A stretch of DNA of 64,000 bases from an uncultured Pseudomonadales bacterium. GTDB taxonomy: Bacteria; Pseudomonadota; Gammaproteobacteria; Pseudomonadales; Cellvibrionaceae. The notes beneath the pieces were generated by a model. The model was not told where the DNA came from, ran no database searches, and was given only the letters and a program-made list of their open reading frames with translations. The position numbers were made by a program, and so were the translations under genes. The stretch lies in assembly GCA_947494095.1 (NCBI GenBank), contig CANLTI010000008.1:1-64000 (forward strand), in the 5' to 3' direction. How positions within the stretch are numbered: the stretch's first letter is position 1; each line of letters starts with the position of its first letter. This document shows, in pieces, positions 1 to 8,566 of the stretch.

Positions 1-2235
1 ACCTTAACGCTCGGCGCTACCTCGCTTACCTTTGTGGCCACCACCGAAGCACAAGATATTACCCCCGAAGCCTTTAGTTTTACCGCCCAAACCGGCGTCG
101 CCAAAGGCGATACTGTGACCTCTAATACCGTGACCATTACCGGTATTAACGATGCTGCGCCTGTCTCGGTTGAAAACGGCTGGTTTAGTATTGATGGCGG
201 CGCGTTTCAACGTGCAGCGGGCACTATTAATAACGACCAAACCTTAACCGTGCAACTTACTGCTGCGGGTTTTGAGCAAGAGGCCGTAGCCACGGTAACA
301 GTGAATGAAACTGCTCAAACCTTTAGTGCCACTACCCAAGCGCAAGATATTACCCCCGAAGCCTTTAGCTTTACCGCCCAAACTGATGTGGCCAAAGGCG
401 CTACTGTGACCTCTAATACCGTGACCATTACCGGCATTAACGATGCTGCGCCCATTGAGATAGACAAGGGTTGGTACAGCATTGACGGCGGTGACTTTGT
501 GAATACCCAAGGCACTATTAGTAACGGCCAAGCCTTAACCGTGCAACTCACCGCTGCGGGTTTTGAGCAAGAGGCCGTAGCCACGGTAACAGTGAATGAA
601 ACCGCTCAAGGCTTTAGCGCCACTACCGAAGCGCAAGATATTACCCCCGAAGCCTTTAGCTTTACCGATGTTAGCGATGCCGAGTTTAATGTATTGGCCG
701 AGGCACAAATAACCGTTGCCGGCATTAACGATGCTACCGCTATTAGCATTGTGAATGGCCAGTTTAAAATTAACGAGGGCGCTTATGGTGCTATGGCGCA
801 AAGTGTGATGCCAGGCGATACCGTAACGGTACAGTTAGCCGCCGGCGACACAATTAATGTGGTTAAAGAGGCAACGCTCACAATTGGTGGCATAAGCGAT
901 ACCTTTACCGTCACCACCCGCGGCGATATAGAGGCGCCAGCGCTTGCCGTATTGTTCCCTACGGCCAATACCCTCACCGATGGCAATACCGTTACTTTAC
1001 GCGGCAACGCCAGTGATGATTACGGCACGATTGCGTTGGCGGTGAGTGTAACCACTGCCACCACACCCGATGCCGATGCCCAGCCCATTAGCCACACAGG
1101 TACCGCGACCCGTATTGAGCAGTGGACACACACCGTGGCACTAACCGCCGGCGAGCAAAATATGATTACCCTTACCGCCACCGATGCTGCCGGTAATAAA
1201 ACCGAGCAAGTGCTTAATATTACCCAAACCAATACCGCCGCTAACTTCCCTGCGGGCAATAACGTGGTGTGGGGCGCGGCTGATGTGCAGCATCAAATTG
1301 CGATTGATGAAGTAAACAACCGCTTATTAATCCCAGGCAGCAAACCCGAGTTTTCGGCCTTAATGGCCATTGATTTAACCACAGGCGAGCGGGAGGAAGT
1401 ATTACCCGCGAGTGCGATACCTGGGGTTGATAGAAGGGCAGTATTACCTTACCCAGGTACTAACTCGATATTAATAGGCGCGGGAACTGATGCGCTCATC
1501 ATTGATGCAACTACATTAGACGTTAGCCATTACTTCTCGGATTCTAATGGGTTTTGGACAGTTCATGGTATTTCCACGATAGACCTGACTGTACCGGGGG
1601 AGGTAATAGTGATATTTGAAATATCATTCGAGGGTCAGGAATTTAAATTTGGAGAGCCAGTTAATTTCACCACAGCTCAGCTTACGGACTCAGTACCTGT
1701 TGATTTACTTGTGGGGTATAACACCACTGTTGATAAAGTGACTGAACGAAGGTTTGCATTATCATCATCAAATATAGGAGATATAGACGTGGCAGGATTT
1801 TTGGGAGGCAACGATGAACGGCTTTTACCTTCACTTCGATTATTTGAAACCCTTGGTGACAGTGTAGAATCGTTGGGCTATATCTCGACAGATTTTGCCA
1901 ACAACTATACGTACCTGTTAGACCCAGCCCTTAGTAAGCTCATTAAAATCAATATCAACCCTGATGAGCAATTAGCGAGCAAGGTTGCTATTGTTGAACC
2001 TGTAAGTAGCGCGCTATTACCGCTTAACGGTGCCAATACCATGGTCGCCCCCAAAGCCTTTGTATTAAATGCCGAACAGCATGTGGGCTTTATTGTAGAT
2101 GTAACCACCAACCCCGATGCCAATACCGAATCGATTGTTACTTTATTACTGGTCGATGTTACCACCGGCGAGCGTGTTGTGATGTCGCGGTTTGTCAACC
2201 TAGCGCCTACCCCTGTTGCCACTACAACCCCCTAA
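1..2235 (+). CDS. Repeat-containing surface/secreted protein, 5' end outside window
   Basis: The reading frame is open from base 1, so the N-terminus lies outside the window; 744 residues are visible. Three tandem units start at nt 52, 343 and 634, an exact period of 291 nt (97 residues). Each contains QDITPEAFSFT and a TITGINDAAP-type strand followed by a GWFSIDGGAF-type strand, which looks like a bacterial Ig/cadherin-like beta-sandwich repeat. Units 1 and 2 are nearly identical; the third diverges in its second half. Residues about 300-415 resemble another Ig-like domain ending in ATDAAGNKTEQVLNIT. The last 320 residues have a VNNRLLIPGS / MAIDLTTGER pattern like beta-propeller blades. No catalytic motif or C-terminal anchor is seen. 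A role as an adhesin or cell-surface repeat protein is inference. A strong terminator follows. Confidence 0.75.
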   Translation, partial: TLTLGATSLTFVATTEAQDITPEAFSFTAQTGVAKGDTVTSNTVTITGINDAAPVSVENGWFSIDGGAFQRAAGTINNDQTLTVQLTAAGFEQEAVATVTVNETAQTFSATTQAQDITPEAFSFTAQTDVAKGATVTSNTVTITGINDAAPIEIDKGWYSIDGGDFVNTQGTISNGQALTVQLTAAGFEQEAVATVTVNETAQGFSATTEAQDITPEAFSFTDVSDAEFNVLAEAQITVAGINDATAISIVNGQFKINEGAYGAMAQSVMPGDTVTVQLAAGDTINVVKEATLTIGGISDTFTVTTRGDIEAPALAVLFPTANTLTDGNTVTLRGNASDDYGTIALAVSVTTATTPDADAQPISHTGTATRIEQWTHTVALTAGEQNMITLTATDAAGNKTEQVLNITQTNTAANFPAGNNVVWGAADVQHQIAIDEVNNRLLIPGSKPEFSALMAIDLTTGEREEVLPASAIPGVDRRAVLPYPGTNSILIGAGTDALIIDATTLDVSHYFSDSNGFWTVHGISTIDLTVPGEVIVIFEISFEGQEFKFGEPVNFTTAQLTDSVPVDLLVGYNTTVDKVTERRFALSSSNIGDIDVAGFLGGNDERLLPSLRLFETLGDSVESLGYISTDFANNYTYLLDPALSKLIKININPDEQLASKVAIVEPVSSALLPLNGANTMVAPKAFVLNAEQHVGFIVDVTTNPDANTESIVTLLLVDVTTGERVVMSRFVNLAPTPVATTTP
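52..900 (+). repeat. Three tandem 291-bp coding repeats
   Basis: The sequence beginning CAAGATATTACCCCCGAAGC recurs at 52, 343 and 634, exactly 291 bp apart and in frame. Long stretches of units 1 and 2 are identical at the DNA level, including synonymous positions, which points to recent duplication or gene conversion. Unit 3 keeps the first 30 bp or so and then diverges. Confidence 0.9.
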
Positions 2236-2244
2236 GCCTATAAA

Positions 2245-2282
2245 AACAGCAGCTTGCCCACTGGGGCAAGCTTTTGCTGTTG
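2245..2282 (+). terminator. Rho-independent terminator after the repeat protein gene
   Basis: The arms GCTTGCCC (2252-2259) and GGGCAAGC (2264-2271) close a 4-base loop and are followed by TTTTGCTGTT. The flanking AACAGCA/TGCTGTT can extend the stem. It lies 10 bases after the stop codon. Confidence 0.85.
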
Positions 2283-2722
2283 ATGTGTTATTACCGCTTT
2301 TACGAGCCTAATTAAAGGTAGCCAAAACCGATTATGAACTTTTTTAGCGTGTTAATAAAAAGAGTTTTTGCAACGCCCCTTAACCCTATGACAGGCAAAA
2401 GCCCAACCAGTGCACCAACCGTATGGCCATTGACTTGACGGTTACGATCTTAAAGTTGTGAGCGGGTGCGTTATATGTACCCATAGCTATAGTCTCAGTG
2501 CTAATCGGCCATATAAAACGTTACCCTGCCATACTCTAGGCCGCCTTGCTTAGCCAGTTTCAAACTGGCTACTACCCGTTACATTGATTACAGCTGTTAA
2601 TCGTACCAGTAGACCAGTAGGCCAAGCCTTCAATAGACGCGCTAAACCCACGATGAAATACCTGTTGCGTTGCTGTGGCTGGTAGAATGATTGGGTTTTG
2701 GTCTGTGAATGATGGTTATGTA
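2283..2722. other. 440-bp intergenic region before btuC
   Basis: No credible open reading frame is seen. A B12-dependent leader would be expected here, but the conserved cobalamin riboswitch core was not found. The segment at 2608-2624 resembles a B12 box only superficially. The inverted pair AGCCAGTTT/AAACTGGCT at 2554-2573 forms a short hairpin. No convincing promoter was picked out. Confidence 0.4.
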
Positions 2723-3814
2723 ATGCAACGACGCCTATTAAAACTACACCTATTCAACCTACATATAAGCCCGCACAGTGTTCAGCAGTATTGGCCTTGG
2801 CTGATTGGCGGGGCGTGTGTGTTGCTTGTGATATTGATACTGCTTGCGTTAACAGTGGGTGCTGTGGCGATTGAGTTTACTAGCTTAGGGCAGTGGCTGC
2901 ACGCGCGGTTATACGGCCTGGCGGTGCCCGATAAACAAACGCAATTAATTGTCGAGGCTTTGCGCCTACCTAGGGCTTTGTTGGCTGCGGGTGTGGGGGC
3001 TTTACTGGCTATTTGCGGTGCGGCAGCGCAAGGCTTGTTTCGCAACCCTTTGGCCGACCCCGCATTGATTGGCGTAAGTGCCGGTGCGGCAGCGGGCGCT
3101 AGCTTGGTGATTGTATTTTTGGGCAATACCTTGGTGGCTGGCTGGTTTGGTGTGTCGTTGATTTCGCTGGGGGCATTTGCTGGGGCTATTTTGGTGGTGG
3201 TGGCGGTGTATCGGTTGGCCACTCATCAGCGCGAGGGCACGACATCGGCGGCGACGATGTTACTGGCGGGGGTGGCTTTTTCGTACTTGGCGGGCAGTTT
3301 ATCGAATGTGCTTAAATTTATTTCTAATAATGATCAATTACGGCAATTGAGTTTGTGGCATATGGGTGGCTTAGAGGCGGCTAACTTTACCCAAGTGGGC
3401 CTGATTGCTGGCGTATTACTTGTGGTGGGCGGCTGTTTGTACGGGCAGTACAAGGCCCTTAATGCGTTATTGTTGGGGGAGTCAGAGGCGCGGCATTTGG
3501 GCATTAACGTTAAGCGTGTGAAAGGCCGCGTTATTGTGTGTATTGCGGCAGGCGTAGGGGTTGCGGTGGCCTTGAGTGGTGTTGTGGCTTTTATTGGTTT
3601 GGTGGTGCCGCATATGGTGCGTATGCTTTTGGGGCCGAATCATAAATACTTGCTACCGATGAGCGCGTGCGTGGGTGCTATGTTGCTGGTGCTGGCCGAT
3701 ACTCTAGCAAGAACAATTATTGCACCCACCGAGCTACCCGTAGGTTTGATGACCGCAGTGCTGGGTGCGCCGGTGTTTATCTCGCTTTTGCGCCATCGCA
3801 AAAATTATCAATAA
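2723..3814 (+). CDS. btuC: Vitamin B12 ABC transporter permease BtuC (FecCD family)
   Basis: An inner-membrane permease of the FecCD family, which moves cobalamin, haem or ferric siderophores into the cytoplasm together with an ATPase and a periplasmic binding protein. The 363-residue protein has about ten hydrophobic segments. It carries the hallmark GAAAQGLFRNPLADPALIG stretch near residue 100, and a C-terminal GLVVPHMVRMLLGPNH segment of the coupling region. The ATG at 2723 gives MQRRLLK and then the first membrane segment; the frame extends to GTG 2675 and ATG 2687, which would add a weakly supported tail. The ATPase follows after 34 bases. Assignment to B12 rather than haem rests on cobU and the BtuF-like protein downstream. 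Confidence 0.8.
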   Translation: MQRRLLKLHLFNLHISPHSVQQYWPWLIGGACVLLVILILLALTVGAVAIEFTSLGQWLHARLYGLAVPDKQTQLIVEALRLPRALLAAGVGALLAICGAAAQGLFRNPLADPALIGVSAGAAAGASLVIVFLGNTLVAGWFGVSLISLGAFAGAILVVVAVYRLATHQREGTTSAATMLLAGVAFSYLAGSLSNVLKFISNNDQLRQLSLWHMGGLEAANFTQVGLIAGVLLVVGGCLYGQYKALNALLLGESEARHLGINVKRVKGRVIVCIAAGVGVAVALSGVVAFIGLVVPHMVRMLLGPNHKYLLPMSACVGAMLLVLADTLARTIIAPTELPVGLMTAVLGAPVFISLLRHRKNYQ

Positions 3815-3848
3815 CCGAACACTACAAGGCAAAGGCTAAAGAGGTTGT

Positions 3849-4616
3849 GTGTTAGAGCTTAAAAATATTAGCGTTAAAAAAGGGGCGGCGTTTATTGTGA
3901 GCGATGTAAGCCTGAGCCTTAAAGCCGGTGAAATACTCAGTGTTATTGGGCCCAATGGCGCAGGCAAAAGCACCCTAATTAGCGCTATATTGGGCGATGT
4001 TGGCCTTGAGGCGGGGCAGATTAATTTTGCGTGCGCGCCAATACACGCACAGCCTTTACAAGCGCGAGCCCGCCATATTGCATGTTTACCGCAAACCAGT
4101 GTGTTGAGCTTTCCTTTTACCGTCGAAGAAGTCGTGATGCTGGGCCGTGTGCCGCATAGTAGTGGCGCTAAAGCGGACCGTATTATTGTTGAGCAAGCCA
4201 TGGCGCTGATGGATATTGGCTATTTGTATGGTCGGCCTTATACGGCGTTGTCGGGCGGTGAAAAACAACGCACGCAATTAGCCCGCGTAATGGCTCAAAT
4301 ATGGCGAAAGCCCGATGCCGAGCCGCGCTTACTTATTTTGGATGAGCCCACTAGCAGTTTAGATTTAGGCCATAAGCAGCAGCTTATGGCCGCGGTTAAG
4401 TATTTTGCTGAGCAAGGCGTTGCGGTGCTAATGATTGAGCACGATTTAAATATGGTGGCCAACTATGCGCATCAATTACTCGCTTTGCAGTGCGGCCATG
4501 TGGTGGCTTATGGCGAGGTAAGCACACAGCTTAGCTCGGCCTTAATCAAAACACTGTTTGGTGCGAATACGCAGGTGATTAACCATGGTGGCATGCTTAA
4601 TATTGTTAATTGTTAA
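3849..4616 (+). CDS. btuD: ABC transporter ATP-binding protein BtuD/HmuV type
   Basis: A cytoplasmic ATPase subunit that powers the BtuC permease. The 255-residue protein has a Walker A motif GPNGAGKST at residues 34-42, signature LSGGEKQR near 134, Walker B LLILDEPTSSLD near 161-172 and the switch histidine in IEHD near 198. The start is GTG with GAGG four bases upstream. Sequence style (SGGEKQRTQLARVMAQ followed by a short insertion before Walker B) is close to haem-importer HmuV proteins, so haem is an alternative substrate; neighbouring cobU and btuF favour cobalamin. The stop codon TAA (4614-4616) lies inside the terminal repeat of a transposon-like element. Confidence 0.8.
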   Translation: MLELKNISVKKGAAFIVSDVSLSLKAGEILSVIGPNGAGKSTLISAILGDVGLEAGQINFACAPIHAQPLQARARHIACLPQTSVLSFPFTVEEVVMLGRVPHSSGAKADRIIVEQAMALMDIGYLYGRPYTALSGGEKQRTQLARVMAQIWRKPDAEPRLLILDEPTSSLDLGHKQQLMAAVKYFAEQGVAVLMIEHDLNMVANYAHQLLALQCGHVVAYGEVSTQLSSALIKTLFGANTQVINHGGMLNIVNC

Positions 4617-4866
4617 CTATTCAGAGGGGCCGTAATTGGGCGCTAATGAATCATTTTCTGGGCCGCTCAAGCCATCTGCGACTTTATGCTCCTGCAACTA
4701 CCCCCACGCTCCATGCTGGGGCTGGTCGCTATATAAGCGCTCTCGACAGTGTGCTCATGCACTGTCTAACCCTTGCTTTCCCTGCAAGGCCCGGCGCTTA
4801 AATGCCCAAAAAATAATCCATCAGCACCCTGTTAAGAGGGGGTTTTTGGCTCGGCTAAATAGTTAC
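4613..4866 (+). mobile_element. Family 1 MITE-like element, copy 1 (254 bp)
   Basis: The left end is TTAACTATTCAG and the right end is CTAAATAGTTAC, matching the GTAACTATTCAG inverted terminal repeat of four other copies in the window. The interior aligns over long stretches with copies 3 and 5. The core stem TATATAAGCGC / GGCGCTTAAATG encloses an extra cassette of about 47 bp with two hairpins: arms GACAGTG 4745-4751 and CACTGTC 4760-4766, then CCTTGC 4771-4776 and GCAAGG 4784-4789. The flanking octamers (GTTAATTG and ATAGAATG) do not match, so this looks like an older copy. It encodes no transposase. Confidence 0.85.
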
Positions 4867-4907
4867 ATAGAATGTACATTTTTAATGACTAAAATAGGAA
4901 GTATTAC

Positions 4908-5426
4908 GTGACTTGTGCGTTAATTTTGGGTGGGGCTCGCAGTGGTAAAAGTCGAATTGCCGAGGCGCGCGCTTTAGCCGCGGGCGGGCAACCTTGGTAT
5001 ATCGCAACAGCGTGGGGTGCCGATAGCAACGATGGCGATATCGAAATGCAGCAGCGGGTGGCGCAGCATAAAAAAGACCGTGGCCATGCGTGGCACTTAA
5101 TCGAAGAGCAAACCGCTTTGAGCTGCGCGCTGCGCGGTATTGATCAACCCGGGCGCATCATTTTGGTTGATTGCCTAACGCTGTGGCTTAATAACTGTTT
5201 ACACCATGCCTGCTGGCTAGAGGAGCGGCAGGCGTTATTGGCGTGCTTACCCACGTTACAGGCCGATGTGATTTTTGTGAGTAATGAGGTGGGTTCGGGC
5301 ATTGTGCCGCTAGGGGCGCTAAGCCGTACTTTTGCCGACGAAGCGGGTTGGTTAAACCAGCGTGTTGCCGAGTGTTGTGAACGTGTGGACTTAGTGGTTG
5401 CCGGGCTCGAAATGCGCTTAAAGTGA
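4908..5426 (+). CDS. cobU: Bifunctional adenosylcobinamide kinase / guanylyltransferase CobU (CobP)
   Basis: This cytoplasmic enzyme phosphorylates adenosylcobinamide and then attaches GMP to give adenosyl-GDP-cobinamide, the activated form used in nucleotide-loop assembly. The 172-residue protein is of normal length. It has the N-terminal P-loop GGARSGKS (residues 8-15), the QHKKDRGHAWHLIEE segment typical of the guanylylation region, VDCLTLWLNN, and SNEVGSGIVP near the C-terminus. The start is GTG at 4908, preceded by AGGAA. The family 1 element separates it from btuD by 290 bp, so it may need its own promoter or read-through. No other corrinoid synthesis genes are visible, which fits salvage of imported cobinamide. 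Confidence 0.9.
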   Translation: MTCALILGGARSGKSRIAEARALAAGGQPWYIATAWGADSNDGDIEMQQRVAQHKKDRGHAWHLIEEQTALSCALRGIDQPGRIILVDCLTLWLNNCLHHACWLEERQALLACLPTLQADVIFVSNEVGSGIVPLGALSRTFADEAGWLNQRVAECCERVDLVVAGLEMRLK

Positions 5427-5560
5427 CGATAAAAACACTCAATTTGGCTGGCTGCCTATTGAGCGTTAAAGCTTGGCTTTTTTGTGGGCGATTTAAATCT
5501 GATGATGAATTTAACCATGTGGGTTTAACAAGAGTGGATTTTAAAAAGGTGTTATTGGGC

Positions 5561-6466
5561 ATGCAACGCATTATTTTTTTACTTTGTATCAGTGCTGCGG
5601 CCATTGGTGGTGTAGCCACGCAGGTACAGGCAGCTGAGGCTGCGCAGCCGAGTCTATCGGTGGTGGATTACGCCGGTCGCACTGTTGCGTTGCAGGCACC
5701 GGCTAAGCGCATTGTGGCGCTGGCGCCGCATATTGTTGAAAACTTATTTGCCGCCGGTGCGGGTGACCGAGTTGTGGGGGTTGTAGACTATTGCGATTAC
5801 CCCGAACAAGCCCAAAAAATACCCAAAGTGGGTGCCATTAGTGCCCATAGCTTAGAGGCTATTATTGCGCTAAAGCCTGACTTGGTGGTGGTGTGGGGCT
5901 CGCTAGGTGGCGGCACAATACTGTCAAAACTGGAGGCGCTGGGCTTGACTGCCTATGTGAGCGACCCGCACACGCTACCCGATGTGGCGCGCTCAATACG
6001 TGACTATGGGACTTTGGTCGGTACATTGGAGCAGGCCGAGCAGGCTGCTACCGATTATACACAGCAATTAAGCACTTTAACGGCCCGCTATCAGCAAAAA
6101 ACGCCCGTGAGTGTGCTGTATCAAGTGTGGTATCAGCCTTTGCAAACCTTAAATGACAAGCACATTATTAGTGATGTTATCAGGTTGTGCGGCGGCCAAA
6201 ATGCCTTTGGTGATGCCCCAACACTGGCGCCTAAAATTAGCATTGAGTCAGTGATGGCGCGCAACCCTGATGCCATTATTGCCAGTGGCATGGGCGAGGC
6301 GAGGCCAGACTGGTTAGATAATTGGCTGGCGTGGCCGAGTTTGACGGCGGTTAAAAATAAGCATTTGTTTTTTGTGCCCCCCGATATTATCCAGCGGCAC
6401 ACACCGCGTATATTGCAAGGCGCCCAATTAATGTGTGAGCAGCTAGAGCAGGTAAGGGCTCAGTAA
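5561..6466 (+). CDS. btuF: Periplasmic cobalamin-binding protein BtuF
   Basis: A periplasmic binding protein that captures cobalamin and delivers it to BtuCD. The 301-residue protein starts at ATG 5561 with a clear signal peptide (hydrophobic residues 4-20, cleavage after about VQA). The mature part has KRIVALAPHIVENLFAAGAGD and VDYCDYPEQAQKIPKVG, and then LEAIIALKPDLVVVWGS, all typical of helical-backbone BtuF proteins. A GTG at 5423 in frame, overlapping the cobU stop, would add 46 residues ahead of the signal peptide and is less likely. It appears co-transcribed with cobU. Haem or siderophore binding is the alternative, but the YP-x-x-A-x-KIPKVG segment fits BtuF best. Confidence 0.85.
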   Translation: MQRIIFLLCISAAAIGGVATQVQAAEAAQPSLSVVDYAGRTVALQAPAKRIVALAPHIVENLFAAGAGDRVVGVVDYCDYPEQAQKIPKVGAISAHSLEAIIALKPDLVVVWGSLGGGTILSKLEALGLTAYVSDPHTLPDVARSIRDYGTLVGTLEQAEQAATDYTQQLSTLTARYQQKTPVSVLYQVWYQPLQTLNDKHIISDVIRLCGGQNAFGDAPTLAPKISIESVMARNPDAIIASGMGEARPDWLDNWLAWPSLTAVKNKHLFFVPPDIIQRHTPRILQGAQLMCEQLEQVRAQ

Positions 6467-6523
6467 AACGAGTAAGGCTTAGTGTGTATGGCGAGCTTGG
6501 TGTGAGTGCTTGCTTACTTTTTG

Positions 6524-6560
6524 AGCCTTTATTTTAAGGCTAAGCCATGCTTTGGCTTAG
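6524..6560. terminator. Hairpins between converging genes
   Basis: Two adjacent stems lie between btuF and the minus-strand gene: AGCCTT (6524-6529) with AAGGCT (6536-6541), and CTAAGCCA (6540-6547) with TGGCTTAG (6553-6560). The second includes the stop codon of the minus-strand gene. They overlap, so they may be alternative folds. T-runs are short, so function as terminators is likely but not certain. Confidence 0.5.
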
Positions 6561-7072
6561 TGCTCGTGTGAGTCAATCACTGGGGTACTGTGCTGGTACA
6601 TCGAGTCAATAAAGGCGTAGTAGCGCGAGTTATTGGCGATGTCTTCTTGGTGGTTGTGGCTAATACTGCCACCGGTCCATTCAATGATGACCTTTGAAAA
6701 TAGGTGCTTAGCGTCTTTTGGTTCGGCCATGCAAATGACTTGTAAGCGATCGAGCCCAAGACCAAAGGCGCAGCTGAGTTCGGTAATAAAGCGCGTCATA
6801 GAATACGACGGACCAAAGGCTTGATAGACAAAGTCAGGAATAAACACATAGTCGGTACCCGACATCGGCGTAATGCGTAGCTCTTGCCACAGGCTTAAGG
6901 GGTTGTTGAGTTCTTCTTGGAGCGCTTGCAGTTGATCGGGCAATGGCTCGGTTTGATTTAATAAGCCACCGGTGGTGTATAGCTGCGGGTTATAGATGTC
7001 TTGGGCTTGTGTAGCGGGAGAGTCAGTGGCTAAAGAGTGGTCAGCGGTGGTGCGAGTAAAGCGTGAGTTCAT
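6557..7072 (-). CDS. Conserved-looking protein of unknown function
   Basis: I do not recognise the family. The 171-residue product has a polar N-terminal 50 residues rich in T, Q and N. A more ordered part follows, containing ITPMSGTDYVFIPDFVYQAFG, a hydrophobic ITELSCAFGLGLDRLQVICM stretch and a His-rich end (SISHNHQED, DSHEH). There is no signal peptide or transmembrane segment. A ribosome-binding-like AGAGG lies seven bases before the ATG. It faces away from mrp and converges on btuF, so context gives no function. Codon use matches its neighbours, so it is probably a real gene. Confidence 0.6.
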   Translation of the reverse strand: MNSRFTRTTADHSLATDSPATQAQDIYNPQLYTTGGLLNQTEPLPDQLQALQEELNNPLSLWQELRITPMSGTDYVFIPDFVYQAFGPSYSMTRFITELSCAFGLGLDRLQVICMAEPKDAKHLFSKVIIEWTGGSISHNHQEDIANNSRYYAFIDSMYQHSTPVIDSHEH

Positions 7073-7388
7073 GGCACTTGCCTCTTTTCTTTTATTAGTG
7101 AACGGCCGTTAAGGGAGCTTTGTATGGGCTGCAATTTAAGTGTGACATCTCAAACGAGTATGTCTAGGTGCTTTTGGTGATGGAGTTGCGATAGAGTACT
7201 CAAAACTGCGTGTTTTTTGAACACTCAAGAGATCGTTATCCCATGCGCCAGATTAATGGTAATAACACCATGCCCGCTTATGATGCTGGGTCATCAAGGT
7301 GCTTGTGATCAACCTCAACGATTGGGTGCATGCTGGCGCTATAGAGGCTAAAATGCCTTTCCTTTTCTGCATAGCGATACCGATACTC
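7073..7388. other. Intergenic region between divergent genes
   Basis: About 315 bp upstream of both the unknown minus-strand gene and mrp. No repeat, RNA or clear operator was recognised. An in-frame upstream GTG at 7299 would extend Mrp by 30 residues but has no family support. Confidence 0.3.
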
Positions 7389-8507
7389 ATGGCTACTTAT
7401 CAGCGCCCCTCTCAAGCCCCAGAATCGATGACCGAAAAATTGTGGTCTTTATTAACCTTGGTGCCCGTGCTGCAAGGCTTTGATGCCAATTGCGCCGATA
7501 TTTGTATCGCCGCGACTGAGGATGCTGGTAGTTGCTCTTTGGTATTGCAATTGCCTCACTGGCTTAAAAACCAAGAGGCGCGCCTTAGCGCGCTACTCAA
7601 TACCGCGTTGGCGAGTGACTATAGCGCCATCAATATCCAGTTTGAGTGGCTAGAAATGGCGCCCGCTTTAACCGCTGGGCGCGAGCCTATTGCCGGGGTT
7701 AAGCATATTATTGCAGTCGCCTCGGGCAAAGGGGGGGTGGGCAAGTCGACAACGGCGGTGAATTTGGCGTTGGCACTGCAAACGCTCGGCGCTAAAGTGG
7801 GTATGTTAGATGCCGATGTGTATGGGCCTAGCCAAACGGTGATGCTCAATATCGAAGGCGCACGGCCCGAGATGCTCGAAGGCAAGCGCATGAACCCGGT
7901 GATGTCGCCTTACGGTATTGCGGCCATTGGTATGGGGAATTTGGTGAGTGAGAATACGCCGATGGCATGGCGTGGCCCCATGGCAACCGGTGCGCTGCAG
8001 CAAATGCTTAGGCAAACCCATTGGAGCGGTTTGGATTTTTTAATTATTGATATGCCGCCGGGCACCGGCGATATTCAGCTAACCTTGGCGCAAACTGTCC
8101 CTGTGAGCGGCAGTGTTATTGTGACTACGCCACAAGATATTGCGCTATTAGATGCCAAAAAAGGCATTGAATTGTTCCGTAAAGTCAATATTGATGTGTT
8201 GGGTGTCATTGAAAATATGGCGACCCATACGTGTACACAGTGCGGCCACCAAGAGGCTATATTTGGCGAGGCTGGCGGCGCGTTATTGGCCGAGCAATAC
8301 CATACGAGTGTATTGGGACGCTTGCCATTAAAACTGGCTATTCGCCACGATGCCGATAGCGGCAAGCCTTCGGTGGCGGCCGATCCTAACAGTTTAGAAA
8401 GCCAGGCTTATATTGCCTCGGCACAGGCCACGGTTTTACAGTTGTTTTTAAATCATGTGGTGGCCGGCGATGCTGGCGGCCCCTCAATTACAGCAAGCGA
8501 TGATTAA
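7389..8507 (+). CDS. mrp: Iron-sulfur cluster carrier protein Mrp/ApbC
   Basis: A cytoplasmic P-loop ATPase of the Mrp/NBP35 family that carries Fe-S clusters to apoproteins. From ATG 7389 the protein has 372 residues, close to E. coli Mrp. It has an N-terminal MIP18-like region, then the deviant Walker A GKGGVGKSTTAVNLALAL, MLDADVYGPSQ, IIDMPPGTGD and the C-terminal CTQCGHQEAIFG with its CxxC cluster-binding pair. The longer frame from GTG 7299 adds a hydrophobic leader not expected for this cytosolic protein. The dcd gene follows 59 bases later on the same strand. Confidence 0.9.
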   Translation: MATYQRPSQAPESMTEKLWSLLTLVPVLQGFDANCADICIAATEDAGSCSLVLQLPHWLKNQEARLSALLNTALASDYSAINIQFEWLEMAPALTAGREPIAGVKHIIAVASGKGGVGKSTTAVNLALALQTLGAKVGMLDADVYGPSQTVMLNIEGARPEMLEGKRMNPVMSPYGIAAIGMGNLVSENTPMAWRGPMATGALQQMLRQTHWSGLDFLIIDMPPGTGDIQLTLAQTVPVSGSVIVTTPQDIALLDAKKGIELFRKVNIDVLGVIENMATHTCTQCGHQEAIFGEAGGALLAEQYHTSVLGRLPLKLAIRHDADSGKPSVAADPNSLESQAYIASAQATVLQLFLNHVVAGDAGGPSITASDD

Positions 8508-8566
8508 TCGTTTGAATGTATGGGGTTACAATTATTATTGCAGTCTTAAATTAAGTGGAGTAAAAA

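Noticed and set aside
2283-2722. Possible cobalamin riboswitch before btuC
   Set aside because: The segment near 2608-2624 is only loosely like a B12 box, and the other conserved core blocks were not found.
4636-4911. Open frame of 91 codons across the btuD-cobU gap
   Set aside because: It lies on the family 1 element and shows no protein family features; the DNA repeat explains it.
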